A stretch of DNA of 64,000 nt from JBJMHZ01 sp045807125 (GCA_045807125.1 JBJMHZ010000013.1:124001-188000); one strand, 5' to 3'; shown: positions 37,158 through 46,392, counted from the stretch's first letter. The notes: generated from the sequence alone by a model not told the origin. Made by a program: numbers and translations.

Positions 37158-37173
37158 GGCACTCCCTTCACGC

Positions 37174-37191
37174 GCACCATACATTATGTGC
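37174..37191. promoter_or_regulatory. Possible MarR-type operator
   Basis: GCACCATACATTATGTGC is an imperfect inverted repeat (GCAC...GTGC arms, AT-rich centre) in the short divergent gap, ending at the start codon of the MarR remnant and lying 17 bases from the transporter ATG. Its position fits dual repression. Confidence 0.4.
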
Positions 37192-37371
37192 ATGAGTGAC
37201 CCACATGTCGGCCTTGCGAATCTCGTCGGGGCGCTGGTCGACGCCCTCTCCACCGCCGTGGACGAGGCCACGGCGGCGGTGAGCGGTCAGGGCGGCGCGG
37301 CACCGGCCGTGCTGCTCGCACTGGCGCAGTGCCCGGTCGAGATCCGTTACCGGGAACTGGTCACGTCCTGA
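37192..37371 (+). pseudogene. Truncated MarR-family regulator remnant
   Basis: A 59-residue frame beginning MSDPHVGLANLVGALVDAL and continuing to GGAAPAVLLALAQCP, the normal N-terminus of actinobacterial MarR proteins. After about residue 48 the similarity stops and the frame ends; the DNA-binding winged helix (HSGAVRLVDRL-type segment) is absent from all frames downstream. I read it as a 3'-deleted pseudogene, although a short expressed peptide cannot be excluded. Confidence 0.6.
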
Positions 37372-37399
37372 CCGGCGCCTGATCCGGCAGACTTCATGG

Positions 37400-38302
37400 G
37401 TGGCTGACCGGCACCCCAACTACCGCGAGCCGGCCGTGCTGCCGGCCGTGCTGCGCCGCACGACGGTGCCGCCGGCGGCCCGCGAGTGGGTGCGGCGCAC
37501 CACCGGCGCGCGGGTGCTGAGCTGGCGGCGGCTGCCGGGGGCGTCGAGCAGCGCCGTGCACGCGCTGCAGCTCTCGGACGGCGGCCGCGTCGTGCTGCGG
37601 CGCTGGACCTGGCGGTTCGTGCTGGAGGACGAGCCGGTCATCGCCAGGCGCGAGCTCGACGCGCTCGCGCTCGCGGCCGCGCACGGCCTTCCGGCCCCGC
37701 GGGTCGTCTCGGCCGACGTCGACGGCACGCATGTCGGGGACGGCGTGCCCGCGCTGCTGATGAGCCGGCTGGCCGGCCGCGCGGTCGCCGCCCCCGACCT
37801 GGCCCGGCTCGCCGAGGTCGCGGCGACCATTCACGAGGTCGACGCCACCGGCCTCCCCCACGCGTTCTTCCGCTGGTCCATGGACGCGCTCGCCGCAGCG
37901 CCACCCGCGGCCACGCGGCCTGCGCTCTGGGAGCGGGCGCTGGACGCGCGGTGCACCGCGATCCCGGCGTACCGCGACCGGTTCATCCACCGCGACTACC
38001 ACCCGGGCAACGTGCTGTGGTCGCGCGGCCGCTCGACCGGCGTCGTTGATTGGCCCAATGCGTGCCGCGGGCCGTGGGAGTGCGACGTCGCCACCTGCCG
38101 GTCGAACCTCGCGCGGCTGTCCGGCCCGGCCGCCGCGGAGGCCTTCCTCCACGCGTACGTCGCCTTGACGGGCCGCGCGTACCACCCGTACTGGGACCTC
38201 AACTACCTGCTCGAGCAGGACGCGGACCACTGGACTTCCGACGAGGTGACGCGCGCCGAACCGCTGCTGGAGCGGTGGCTCAGCGATCTGGGTCAGCGCT
38301 GA
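37400..38302 (+). CDS. Aminoglycoside phosphotransferase-like (APH) family protein
   Basis: A 300-residue kinase-fold protein. The catalytic loop is FIHRDYHPGNVLW and the metal site is GVVDWPNACRGPWECDVA; an ATP-side strand is GGRVVLRRW. Members phosphorylate small hydroxyl compounds or sugars and not only antibiotics. GTG 37400 is the start; a CAGACT hexamer 7 bases upstream may serve a leaderless transcript. The end overlaps the convergent globin gene by 23 bases. Confidence 0.85.
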   Translation: MADRHPNYREPAVLPAVLRRTTVPPAAREWVRRTTGARVLSWRRLPGASSSAVHALQLSDGGRVVLRRWTWRFVLEDEPVIARRELDALALAAAHGLPAPRVVSADVDGTHVGDGVPALLMSRLAGRAVAAPDLARLAEVAATIHEVDATGLPHAFFRWSMDALAAAPPAATRPALWERALDARCTAIPAYRDRFIHRDYHPGNVLWSRGRSTGVVDWPNACRGPWECDVATCRSNLARLSGPAAAEAFLHAYVALTGRAYHPYWDLNYLLEQDADHWTSDEVTRAEPLLERWLSDLGQR

Positions 38303-38747
38303 GCAGGCCGTCCCACGACCAGCGCGGCATCGGCAGGCCGGCCGCCACCGTCGACGGATCGCCGGGGTAGGAGAGCACCTCGTCCACCGCCCACTGCATG
38401 TACGCGTGCAGCGCGGCGCGGAGCTCGGGGTCGTCGGGGAGCGCTGCATCGTCGGCCGCGCGGTCGAAGCACTCGACGAACCGCCGGCCGAGAGCGCCCA
38501 TGTCGCCGTTGCCGGCGTGCATGCGGAGCATCGTCGAATGGTCGCCGCACTCGCCCGAGTACGCTGGCGGGCCGCCCATCACCTCGGCCCAGTACGCGGC
38601 CAGCCGCTCGACGTGCTGGGGGTGCTGGTCCGGGTGTGAGAACGGATGGTTGAGCTCAGGGTCGGCGAGGCAGCGCGCATGGTGAGCGGCGGCCAGGGCC
38701 AGGAAGGCCGGCGCACCGCCGGCGCGCTCGTACAGCGTCGGTCGCAC
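38280..38747 (-). CDS. Truncated haemoglobin (group II-like)
   Basis: A 155-residue 2-on-2 globin. N-terminal TLYERAGGAPAFLAL, the ELNHPFSHPDQHPQHVERLA helix region, WAEVMGGPPAYS, and proximal His77 in STMLRMHAGNG are typical. It binds haem and probably handles O2 or NO. GTG 38747 is the start; the divergent flavoprotein gene begins 49 bases away. Confidence 0.88.
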   Translation of the reverse strand: MRPTLYERAGGAPAFLALAAAHHARCLADPELNHPFSHPDQHPQHVERLAAYWAEVMGGPPAYSGECGDHSTMLRMHAGNGDMGALGRRFVECFDRAADDAALPDDPELRAALHAYMQWAVDEVLSYPGDPSTVAAGLPMPRWSWDGLLSADPDR

Positions 38748-38783
38748 GGCCCGAGTCTCGCACGGGCCCGCCTTTCGGGCCGC

Positions 38784-38789
38784 TAGATT
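38784..38789 (+). promoter_or_regulatory. -10 element for a leaderless transcript
   Basis: TAGATT fits TANNNT and ends 7 bases before ATG 38796. No ribosome binding site is present, so the flavoprotein mRNA probably starts at its initiation codon. On the other strand GAGACT precedes the globin GTG at similar spacing. Confidence 0.45.
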
Positions 38790-38795
38790 CGGGGC

Positions 38796-40424
38796 ATGGG
38801 GGCGATCGGGGTACCGGATGACTTGCTGGCCGCGGCCAGGGAGCGGTTGATCCGCGTGCTGGGGCGCGATGCGGTCTTGCTCGACGAGGACGAGATCGCC
38901 GAGTTCCGCGACCCGTACGCGGGCGCCGGCGAGGCCGCGCACCGCCCGTCGTTCGTGGTGCAGCCGTCGACCGTCGCCGAGGTGCAGCACGTCGTGCGCA
39001 TCGCGAGCGATCTCGGCGTGCCGCTGTGGACGTCGTCGACGGGGCGCAACTACGGGTACGGCGGGTCGGCGCCCGTCGTGAGCGGCTCCGTCGTGCTGAG
39101 CCTGCGCCGGATGAACCGCATCCTCGACATCGACGAGGGCGCGGCGTGCGCGCTCGTCGAGCCCGGCGTCACCTTCGCCGGCCTCCACGCCGAGCTGCGG
39201 GCGAGGGGCAGCGCGCTCTGGATGTCGGTGCCAGACCTCGGCTGGGGAAGCATCGTCGGCAACAGCCTCGAGCACGGCTACGGCTATGCGGTCACCGGCG
39301 ACCACGCGAGCGCCGTGTGCGGCATGGAGGTCGTCCTCGCCTCCGGCGAGGTGGTCAGGACCGGGCTCGGCGCCGTCGGCGACGGAGCGATGTGGCAGCG
39401 GCACAAGCGCGCGTTCGGGCCGTCGCTGGACAGCCTGTTCATGCAGTCCAACTTCGGCATCGTCACCAAGATGGGCGTCTGGCTCGTGCCGCGGCCGGAG
39501 GCGTTCACCACCGGGTCCGTCACGTGCGACGGCGAGGACGGCATCGTCCGCCTCGTCGACGCACTGCGCCCGCTCGTGCTGGACGGCACGATCCAGGGGC
39601 TGCCGCTCATCGTCAGCTCGCCCGAGCCGGCCGGTGGCAGGGCGGCGCCGTTCAGCGACACCCGCGCGCTGCCGAAGGAGCGCCGTCTCTCGGCCGCCCT
39701 CCCGCAGGAGCGCTGGCACGCGCGCATCGCCTTCTACGGGCCGGCGGCCGTGGTGCGGGCGCGGGAGGAGGTCGTGCGACAGCGCCTGGCCGGCGTTCCC
39801 GGCCTGACGATCGAGCTGCGCGACTACGGGGGCGACGTGCGGCCCGAGGACCTGCATCCGCTCGACCTCGTCCCCGCCGGCGTGCCGAACATGCTCCTGA
39901 TGGACGCGCTGACGCGGCACCTGGGCGACCGGTTCGGCCACCTCGACTTCTCGCCCGTCATCCCCTTCGACGGAGCAGCCGCCGCCCGCCACGAGCGCAT
40001 GGTCCGCGACGTCCTCGCCGCCCACGGCCTCGTCGCCGGCTTCGCCTGGATCGCCAGCAGCCGCAGCCTCGTCGGCGCCTGCATGGTGCTCTTCGACGTC
40101 GACGACGAGGCCGAGCGGACCGCGGCGCGCCTGGCCGTCGGCGAGATGGTCGAGCGGGCGGCGGCATGGGGCTGGACCGAGTACCGCGGCCATCCCATGC
40201 TCGCCGAGCGGATCGCCGCCACGCTCGACTTCGGCGATCGCGCGCTCTCCCGCACCTACGCGGCCATCAAGGACGCGCTCGACCCGCGTGGCATCCTCTC
40301 CCCCGGCAACCACGGCATCTGGCCGTCCCGCCGGCACCGCACGGCGAACGACCTCGTCGGCGACGCCGTCGGCGAGTCGCCGGCGTGGACCGCGTCGCTC
40401 AGTCGATGTCGGGGCGCACCTTGA
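38796..40424 (+). CDS. VAO/PCMH-type flavoprotein (4-cresol dehydrogenase/vanillyl-alcohol oxidase-like)
   Basis: A 542-residue FAD enzyme. FAD-binding PCMH segments: FVVQPSTVAEVQHVVRIA, TSSTGRNYGYGGSAP, DLGWGSIVGNSLEHGYGYA and QSNFGIVTKMGVWL; the C-terminal segment DPRGILSPGNHGIWP is VAO-like. It would oxidise a phenol-type side chain. Expressed from a leaderless-looking promoter. Its last 26 bases overlap the convergent ATP-grasp gene. It is not obviously linked to either neighbour. Confidence 0.86.
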   Translation: MGAIGVPDDLLAAARERLIRVLGRDAVLLDEDEIAEFRDPYAGAGEAAHRPSFVVQPSTVAEVQHVVRIASDLGVPLWTSSTGRNYGYGGSAPVVSGSVVLSLRRMNRILDIDEGAACALVEPGVTFAGLHAELRARGSALWMSVPDLGWGSIVGNSLEHGYGYAVTGDHASAVCGMEVVLASGEVVRTGLGAVGDGAMWQRHKRAFGPSLDSLFMQSNFGIVTKMGVWLVPRPEAFTTGSVTCDGEDGIVRLVDALRPLVLDGTIQGLPLIVSSPEPAGGRAAPFSDTRALPKERRLSAALPQERWHARIAFYGPAAVVRAREEVVRQRLAGVPGLTIELRDYGGDVRPEDLHPLDLVPAGVPNMLLMDALTRHLGDRFGHLDFSPVIPFDGAAAARHERMVRDVLAAHGLVAGFAWIASSRSLVGACMVLFDVDDEAERTAARLAVGEMVERAAAWGWTEYRGHPMLAERIAATLDFGDRALSRTYAAIKDALDPRGILSPGNHGIWPSRRHRTANDLVGDAVGESPAWTASLSRCRGAP

Positions 40425-41655
40425 CCCACACCTTGGACAGCGCCTCCTCGGCGAGGCGCGCCGCCTCCTCCGGCGTGGGAGCGATCGTCTCGACGTGACC
40501 GATGCGGTCCCACGAGCTGCGCAGCACCGGCGTGCGGTCACCGGGCTGCAGCGAGACGTCGCAGACGACCACGCCGGGCATCGCGCGCGCCTCCTCCAGG
40601 CCGTCGACGGACTCCACCACGCCGGCGTCGGCGGTCAGGAACCGCACCGCCGCCGCCTGCACCGCCCTGCTGGGCAGCGGCTCGGGCAGCGGCTCGCCGG
40701 TCATGACCGCGTAGTACGCGCGGACGAGATCCATCTCGTAGGCGTGACCGACCAGCTCCACGATGCCGTCGCCGCCGAACCGCCCCGCGCACTCGACCAG
40801 GAACGGCACGCCGTCGGCGACGATCCACTCGCAGTGCACGACGCCCGTGCCGAAGCCGATCGCCGCGAGGAGCCGCACGGTCTCGTCGCGGAGCAGCTCG
40901 GCAAGCTCGCGGGGGATGCCGGCGGGAACGACGTGACCCTGCTCGATGGGCTGCGGCCCCGGGAAGAGCAGCTTGTCCGTGACGCTCCAGAAGACCGGCG
41001 CGCCGTCGCGCACCAGCATCTCCACGCTGAACTCGTGACCGGCGACGTACTGCTCGACCAGCATGACGAGCGGCAGCCCGCGGTCGGGGACGAAAACGCC
41101 CTCGTCGTGCACGAGGCACCACTGCCACGCGTCGTCGACCTGGGCGGGATCGTCGAGTATCAGCGTGCCGACGCTGCCCTGCCGGTTGGTCGGCTTCACC
41201 ACCACGCGTCCCGGGTGCTCGCGCATGAAGGCGCGGACGTCCTCCGGCTCGTTCGCGCGCCGCGAGGCGGGGTTGGCGATGCCCGCCGAGCCGGCGACCC
41301 GGCGCAGCAGCGACTTGTCCCGCAGCAGCTGCACTGCGCCCAGCCCGGCACCCGGCAGGCCGTAGCGCTCGGCGAGCCGCGCAGCGAAGGGCGTGGCGTA
41401 CTCGACGAGGGGCAGCACCGCGATCGGGTCGAGATCGGGGTAGCGGTTGAAGAGCTCGTCGGCCGATCCGGGCAGGTGGTGCTCGTGCTCGATGACCTCG
41501 CGCACGAGCGGGGCACCGGCCACCTTCGCGTGGACGTCGCGCTTGCGCACGACGTCGGGCTCCTCGATGAAGATCACCGACTGCTCGGGGAGGAACGTCA
41601 GCGTCGTCAGGGCGCCGAGGACGAACCCCACGCAGATGAGCGGCCTCGTCGTCAT
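40399..41655 (-). CDS. ATP-grasp domain carboxylate-amine ligase
   Basis: A 418-residue ATP-grasp protein. The ATP-binding Lys is in RVVVKPTNRQGSVGT, the metal-binding end is GVVHCEWIVADGVPFLVEC and GRFGGDG. Such enzymes join a carboxylate to an amine through an acyl phosphate. It begins 9 bases after the MFS gene, in the same operon, and lies near an N-hydroxylase; it may couple amino-acid building blocks. Confidence 0.87.
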   Translation of the reverse strand: MTTRPLICVGFVLGALTTLTFLPEQSVIFIEEPDVVRKRDVHAKVAGAPLVREVIEHEHHLPGSADELFNRYPDLDPIAVLPLVEYATPFAARLAERYGLPGAGLGAVQLLRDKSLLRRVAGSAGIANPASRRANEPEDVRAFMREHPGRVVVKPTNRQGSVGTLILDDPAQVDDAWQWCLVHDEGVFVPDRGLPLVMLVEQYVAGHEFSVEMLVRDGAPVFWSVTDKLLFPGPQPIEQGHVVPAGIPRELAELLRDETVRLLAAIGFGTGVVHCEWIVADGVPFLVECAGRFGGDGIVELVGHAYEMDLVRAYYAVMTGEPLPEPLPSRAVQAAAVRFLTADAGVVESVDGLEEARAMPGVVVCDVSLQPGDRTPVLRSSWDRIGHVETIAPTPEEAARLAEEALSKVWVKVRPDID

Positions 41656-41664
41656 GCGAAGCTC

Positions 41665-43113
41665 CTAGCGTCGACTCGTGGGGGCGTTGCCGTCGGGCAC
41701 GTCGTGCACCTCGATGACGTCCGGCTCCTCGGTGCTTGCCCCGCGCGCCGCCGGCAGCGCGACGGCAGCCAGCTCCGGTCCGGCAGGCACGGCAGGCACG
41801 GTGGGCACGGCAGGCACGGTCGGCTCCGCCGCCGCCGGCTCGGCCACGACCGCCGGCCCCGTCACCATCGGCCGGCGCCCGAGCGAGACGGCGAGCGGGA
41901 TGCCGACGGCGGCGACGCTGATGCCGATCAGTCCGGCCATGCCGTAGAACCCGTACTTCACCGCCGTGTGGTCGGAGAGCGCGGAGAGCCCGACCGTGGC
42001 CGACACCGCGTACGCCAGCCCGAACGCCTGCGTGGCACCGAAGATGCGGCCGCTGCGGCTCTCGGGCACTGCCCGCATCAGCAACGTACGGGTCGCGATG
42101 CGGCCCTGCCCGAAGACGAAGGCCGATACCGGGATGACGAGCATCAGCGCCACCAGGCTGATCGGCTGGATCAGCAGCGTCACGCACGCGAGCAGGTAGC
42201 CGATGACGGCCATCCGCGGCAGGCTGATGCGCTTGGCGGTGCGGGTGAAGGTGGCGGCCCCGATGATGAACCCGGCACCAGCGAGCGCGTCGACCACGCC
42301 GACGAAGCCCGGGCCGGCCCGGAACGCCTGCAGGATCAGCACGGTCAGCAGGGCGTTGCTCACCACGATGATGACCTGCCCCGAGCCGTAGAGCACGGCG
42401 AGCCGCAGCACCGGTCCCCTGCTCGGCTCGCGCCCGCGCGCCCCGGTGCCGGTCGGCGTGGCATCGGTCGGCTGGCCGGTCGCGGTGCGCGGCAGGCGCG
42501 ACAGGCGGGGGCCCAGCTTCACCGTGCAGACCGCGGAGGCCAGGAACGTCAGCGTGTTCGCGACGAACAGTGGCGTGGGGCCGAACAGCTGCACCAGGAA
42601 GCCGGCCATCGACGAGGCGAGCAGCATGCCGGCGTTGGTGGCCATCTCGTAACGGGCGTTGAACTGCGCGAGCCGCTCGTCGCGGATGCGCTCCTTGACG
42701 AGCGCGCTGCTGGCCGGCAGGAACAGGGCCGATACGCAGGCCAGCAGGAAGCTCGCCAGGTAGGAGCCGATGTCCTTGGGGCCACCGAGCCACAGCCAGA
42801 TAGGCAGCCCGAGGGCGATCAGCGCGCTCGTGAGGTCGGCGATGATGCACAGCGCGCGCCGGTCGACGCGATCCGCGAGACGGCCGAACGCCAGCGAGAG
42901 CACCACCTGCGGGACGGCCACCGCGATGAACAACCAGCCGACCGCCAGGGCGGTGCGCTCGGCCCGGAAGACGAGGATCGCCACGGCGGTGATCTGGAAC
43001 GCGTTGCCCACCGTCGTGATGAAGGTCGCGGGCACGAGGTAGCGCTCGGCGCGCCGCGACACGAGCAGCGCGTCACCCGTTGGCAGGTCCTGCACTCGGT
43101 CGCCTTCCGACAT
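41665..43113 (-). CDS. MFS transporter (enterobactin exporter-like)
   Basis: A 482-residue MFS protein from ATG 43113, with 12 predicted helices and loop segments FGRLADRVDRRALC and ATRTLLMRAVPESRSGRIFG typical of EntS-like exporters. The C-terminal tail after about residue 430 is Ala/Val/Pro-rich with a repeated TVPAVP unit. First gene of the MFS/ATP-grasp operon; divergent from the hydroxylase. Confidence 0.85.
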   Translation of the reverse strand: MSEGDRVQDLPTGDALLVSRRAERYLVPATFITTVGNAFQITAVAILVFRAERTALAVGWLFIAVAVPQVVLSLAFGRLADRVDRRALCIIADLTSALIALGLPIWLWLGGPKDIGSYLASFLLACVSALFLPASSALVKERIRDERLAQFNARYEMATNAGMLLASSMAGFLVQLFGPTPLFVANTLTFLASAVCTVKLGPRLSRLPRTATGQPTDATPTGTGARGREPSRGPVLRLAVLYGSGQVIIVVSNALLTVLILQAFRAGPGFVGVVDALAGAGFIIGAATFTRTAKRISLPRMAVIGYLLACVTLLIQPISLVALMLVIPVSAFVFGQGRIATRTLLMRAVPESRSGRIFGATQAFGLAYAVSATVGLSALSDHTAVKYGFYGMAGLIGISVAAVGIPLAVSLGRRPMVTGPAVVAEPAAAEPTVPAVPTVPAVPAGPELAAVALPAARGASTEEPDVIEVHDVPDGNAPTSRR

Positions 43114-43575
43114 CAGGGGACGGCACGGAGAAGAGTGCCAGGGGCATGCGCCAGTGGCTCCCGGCATTTCCCTGCTGGAGGGGACGCAACGACGAGGGAG
43201 GGAGGACCGGACCGCGCCCATCCAGGCGGACAGCAGGATTGTCCAGCGCTGCGAGAGCTGTCAAGTCAGGTGGCGGCGCAGCCCGCGTTGACCAGCGACG
43301 CCGGGGAACCCAGCTAGCACCTGCAAGTCCTGAAGTAGCCACGATGGCTGGGCGAGCATCACCCGTTCGAGTCAGGTTCGTGCAACAACGCCGGACGCTA
43401 TGTCCGGGTTCATGCTCGGATCGTCCTGTTGAGTGTCCTGCTTTGCACATTCATGACTTGCAGTCGGTATCCGCATGGACGCATCCTCCGTCATCGTCCG
43501 GTGCGCCCGATCCCTGCGTGCCCGTGCTCGCTAGGCACCAACTGCGCCTGCTCAGGGCCTCCGAGAGGGCAAGCC
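43114..43575. other. Divergent control region between exporter and N-hydroxylase
   Basis: About 460 bases without a supported gene. In-frame codons run upstream of the hydroxylase (to 43429), but their translation is unlike the family and the ribosome binding site favours ATG 43576. I see no IdeR/DmdR iron box. A TTCGAGT loop with a 5-bp stem (43361-43377) resembles a tRNA T-arm, but no tRNA can be folded around it. Confidence 0.4.
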
Positions 43576-44937
43576 ATGACACTGACGCCCGTACGTCCCT
43601 CGGGCGTGACCGGCGACGGCGATGCGCTGTCGGTCACGACCGCGCCGGCGCCGCGGCGAAGCGCCACGCCGTCCGTTGCCACGTACCACACGATCGGCAT
43701 CGGTGCCGGGCCCGCGAACCTCAGCTTCGCCGCTCTGTTCGAGAAGGCCGGCGCGCCGCACCAGATGGGCTTGTTCGACCGGCAGCCAGGGCCGCAGTGG
43801 CACCCCTCGCTGCTCTTCTCCGGCGTGCGGATGCAGACGTCGTGGCTCAAGGACCTGGTCACCCTGGTCGACCCGCAGCACCGGCTGTCGTTCCTCAGCT
43901 ACGCCGTCTCCAGCGGACGCATCTTCGGGCTCATCAACGCGCAGTACGACACCATCCCGCGCGGCGAGTACATGCGCTACCTGGCCTGGGCGGCCGAGCG
44001 GTTGCCGAACATCCACTGGAGCACGCCGGTCGACCGGGTCAGCTTCGACGAGGATGCCGGCTTCACCGTGCACGCGGGCGGGCGCCCCGCCGGGCAGTCG
44101 GACCACCTCGTGCTGGGCGTCGGGACCGTGCCGTACGTGCCGCCGACGTTCGCCTCGGTGCCGCCGGACCGGGCGATCGTCCCCGACGACCTGTGGCAGC
44201 ACGTCGACGCGATGACCGCGCACCGGTCGGAGCCGGTCGGCGTGGTCGGGGGCGGGCAGACCGGGGCGGAGTGCGCCCTCCGCCTGCTGCGCGCCGGGTT
44301 CACCGACATCAGGTGGTTCGGCCGCCGGCCGTGGTTCCAGTCGATCGACGACACGCCGCCGGCGAACGACTTCTACCGCCCGGCCTACCAGAGCTTCCTG
44401 CAGGAGCTGTCGCGGCCCGCGCGCCGCGAGCTGGTGTCGGGCCAGGTGCTCACCGGCGACGCCATCACGCCCGGCCTGATGCGCACGCTCTACCAGGCCA
44501 ACTACGACGCGCAGCTGGAGCTGGGCCGCTTCCCGCTGCGGATGCTCCCCGGTCGCGACGTCGTGTCGGGCGAGCTTCGCGACGATGTCGTCGTCCTCGA
44601 GGTCGCCGGCACCGAGCGCACCGAGTGGCACGACGTGCGCTATGCGGTGCTCGCGACCGGCCGGCGGACCGCGCCGATGCCGCTGGACGAGGCGCTCGCC
44701 GACCGCCTCGAGACCGACGAGGACGGCAGCCTGCTCATCGAGCCCGACTACCAGGTGCGGTGGAAGGGCGGCAACGGGCACAAGCTGTTCGCCCTCAACC
44801 GGGCCCGGCTCACGCACGGCATCCCCGACGCCAACCTCACCCTGCTGCCGGTGCGCAGCGCGCTCGCCATCAACTCGCTCCTGGAGCGCGAGGTCTACGC
44901 CGTCCACGACGAGCTGGTGAGCATCACGTGGGGCTGA
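43576..44937 (+). CDS. L-lysine/L-ornithine N-monooxygenase-like flavoprotein (SidA/IucD family)
   Basis: A 453-residue flavin N-hydroxylase. FAD motif GIGAGPANLSFAALFE, the family segment LFSGVRMQTSWLKDLVTLVD, NADPH motif GVVGGGQTGAECALRLL, and the C-terminal NRARLTHGIPDANLTLL with RSALAINSLL. It hydroxylates a side-chain amine to give a hydroxylamine, the first step to hydroxamates. ATG 43576 has GAGAGGG 6 bases upstream. Divergent from the exporter and ATP-grasp genes, with which it may form a small siderophore-like or hydroxamate pathway. Confidence 0.88.
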   Translation: MTLTPVRPSGVTGDGDALSVTTAPAPRRSATPSVATYHTIGIGAGPANLSFAALFEKAGAPHQMGLFDRQPGPQWHPSLLFSGVRMQTSWLKDLVTLVDPQHRLSFLSYAVSSGRIFGLINAQYDTIPRGEYMRYLAWAAERLPNIHWSTPVDRVSFDEDAGFTVHAGGRPAGQSDHLVLGVGTVPYVPPTFASVPPDRAIVPDDLWQHVDAMTAHRSEPVGVVGGGQTGAECALRLLRAGFTDIRWFGRRPWFQSIDDTPPANDFYRPAYQSFLQELSRPARRELVSGQVLTGDAITPGLMRTLYQANYDAQLELGRFPLRMLPGRDVVSGELRDDVVVLEVAGTERTEWHDVRYAVLATGRRTAPMPLDEALADRLETDEDGSLLIEPDYQVRWKGGNGHKLFALNRARLTHGIPDANLTLLPVRSALAINSLLEREVYAVHDELVSITWG

Positions 44938-44982
44938 GCGCTCCACCGCCCGTCCTCGTGCCCGACCCGGCCTGACGCGCGG

Positions 44983-45481
44983 TCACTGCGGGGCCCGGCC
45001 GTCCCACTCGTCGAGCGGCGCCGGGTGCGAGCGCCAGCGGGCCAGCCTGGGACGGCCGTCGAGCGCGATGCGCCCGTTGGCCCAGAGCAGCAGCCGCCAT
45101 GGGTCGTCGTCGACCGGCACCCAGGGGAACAGCCGGCGCAGCACGTCCGCCGCGAGGCCGGCCCGCCGGGTGGAACCCGCGCGCGCCGGGGGCGACGCCG
45201 TCCACCACGGCCGCCACGACAGCGGCGTGCGCGCCCAGGGTGGCGACGAGGTCGCACGGCTCGCCGTCGGCCTTGACGCGCTGCTCGACCGACCGCAGCT
45301 CGACCCCGCCGGCGGACAGGTCGATGGCGTACCACAAGCAAGTCTCTGCGGCATGCGCCACGACGCCCGCGACCGTCAGCTCCATCTCGGGGATGCCGGC
45401 GGACCAGTCGGCGCCGACGCGGGCGCCGAGCAGCTCGGCGCATGCGCCTGCGGCGCTCCTGACGTGGGACCCGGCCGGCAT
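44983..45481 (-). pseudogene. Frameshifted, internally deleted DinB/maleylpyruvate-isomerase-like gene
   Basis: From ATG 45481 the product reads like a DinB-superfamily mycothiol-type protein (ELTVAGVVAHAAETCLWYA, then GFHPAG). Just after that point, near 45155-45175, the expected continuation is in another frame: LAADVLRRLFPWVPVDDDP and WANGRIALDG to DEWDG. The region that normally lies between (about 25-30 residues with the conserved CDE...HG segment) is missing. So the gene has a small deletion that also shifts frame. It is probably inactive. Confidence 0.7.
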
Positions 45482-45588
45482 CGGCTCGATGTACGGCCCC
45501 GCGGCCTATCGTGCGGTGTAGCGTCAGGGCACGGTCGCGGGGAACGGCGACGAGCGCCGGTCCGACGCCCGTGGGTGGAGGCAAAGCG

Positions 45589-46341
45589 ATGGCCGACCTC
45601 ACTGCTGCGTACGGACAGCCGTGCCAGCCCAGCACGTTCATCCAGGTGCAGGTGTTCGGCAAGACGATCCCCTTCGTCCGCTCCGGGGCCAATGCGCTGC
45701 TGCGCGCGGTCATGGCGGCGTACGACGTGGACTACGCAGTCACCAGGATCGAGTCCTACAACTGCCGTACGACGATCTCGGGCGGGTCGCGCTCGGCGCA
45801 CTCGTGGGCGGCCGCCGTCGACGTCAACCCGGAGCGCAATCCCTTCAGCTCGAAGGCCAAGCTCGTCACCGACATGCCGCCGGCCTTCCGCGCCGCCTTC
45901 AAGGATCACGGCTTCGGCTGGGGCGGCGACTGGCACAGCGTGAAGGACGCCATGCACTTCAGCCTGGACCGGACGGAGGGCGGATCCGCGCCGGTCGAGA
46001 AGTACGACCCCAGCCTGCAGGCCAAGGCCGACGCCAAGTGGGCCCAGCGAGGCAAGGTGCCGGCCCCCGGCCCCAAGCAGCCGGGCAAGCCGGCACCGCC
46101 GTGGCGGCACGACCACCCCGCGCAGCCGAACAACCCGCGCAACCGCCACACCGATTGCGAGACGGTCCGCCAATGGCAGGCCCGGATGAAGGACCGCGGG
46201 TGGGACATCGTCGCCGACTCGCACTACGGCGACGACTCCGAGCGGGTCTGCCGCGCCTTCCAGCGGGAGAAGGGCCTGACGCTGGACGGCATCCTCGGTC
46301 CGGACACGTGGCGCGCGGCATGGGAGAGCACCGTCGGCTGA
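45589..46341 (+). CDS. M15-family peptidase with peptidoglycan-binding domain
   Basis: A 250-residue protein. The N-terminal half is an M15-type D,D- or L,D-peptidase: zinc ligands His71 and Asp78 in SAHSWAAAVDVNP and His123 in DAMHF. Residues about 190-245 form a PG_binding_1 domain (VCRAFQREKGLTLDGILGPD). A Pro/Lys-rich linker joins them. GGTGGAGG precedes ATG 45589. No signal peptide is visible, so it may be released by lysis or act in the manner of an endolysin; no phage genes are near. Confidence 0.84.
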   Translation: MADLTAAYGQPCQPSTFIQVQVFGKTIPFVRSGANALLRAVMAAYDVDYAVTRIESYNCRTTISGGSRSAHSWAAAVDVNPERNPFSSKAKLVTDMPPAFRAAFKDHGFGWGGDWHSVKDAMHFSLDRTEGGSAPVEKYDPSLQAKADAKWAQRGKVPAPGPKQPGKPAPPWRHDHPAQPNNPRNRHTDCETVRQWQARMKDRGWDIVADSHYGDDSERVCRAFQREKGLTLDGILGPDTWRAAWESTVG

Positions 46342-46392
46342 TCAGCCGGCGATCGAATTCACCGCATGTCGAATCATCTATCCCCCGCGGGA

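Noticed and set aside
43317..43390. tRNA-like segment with a TTCGAGT loop and CGTGC end
   Set aside because: A T-arm-like stem (ACCCG/CAGGT, one mismatch) is present, but the acceptor pairs poorly, no D-arm exists, and the anticodon loop lacks T33. Probably chance or a decayed remnant.
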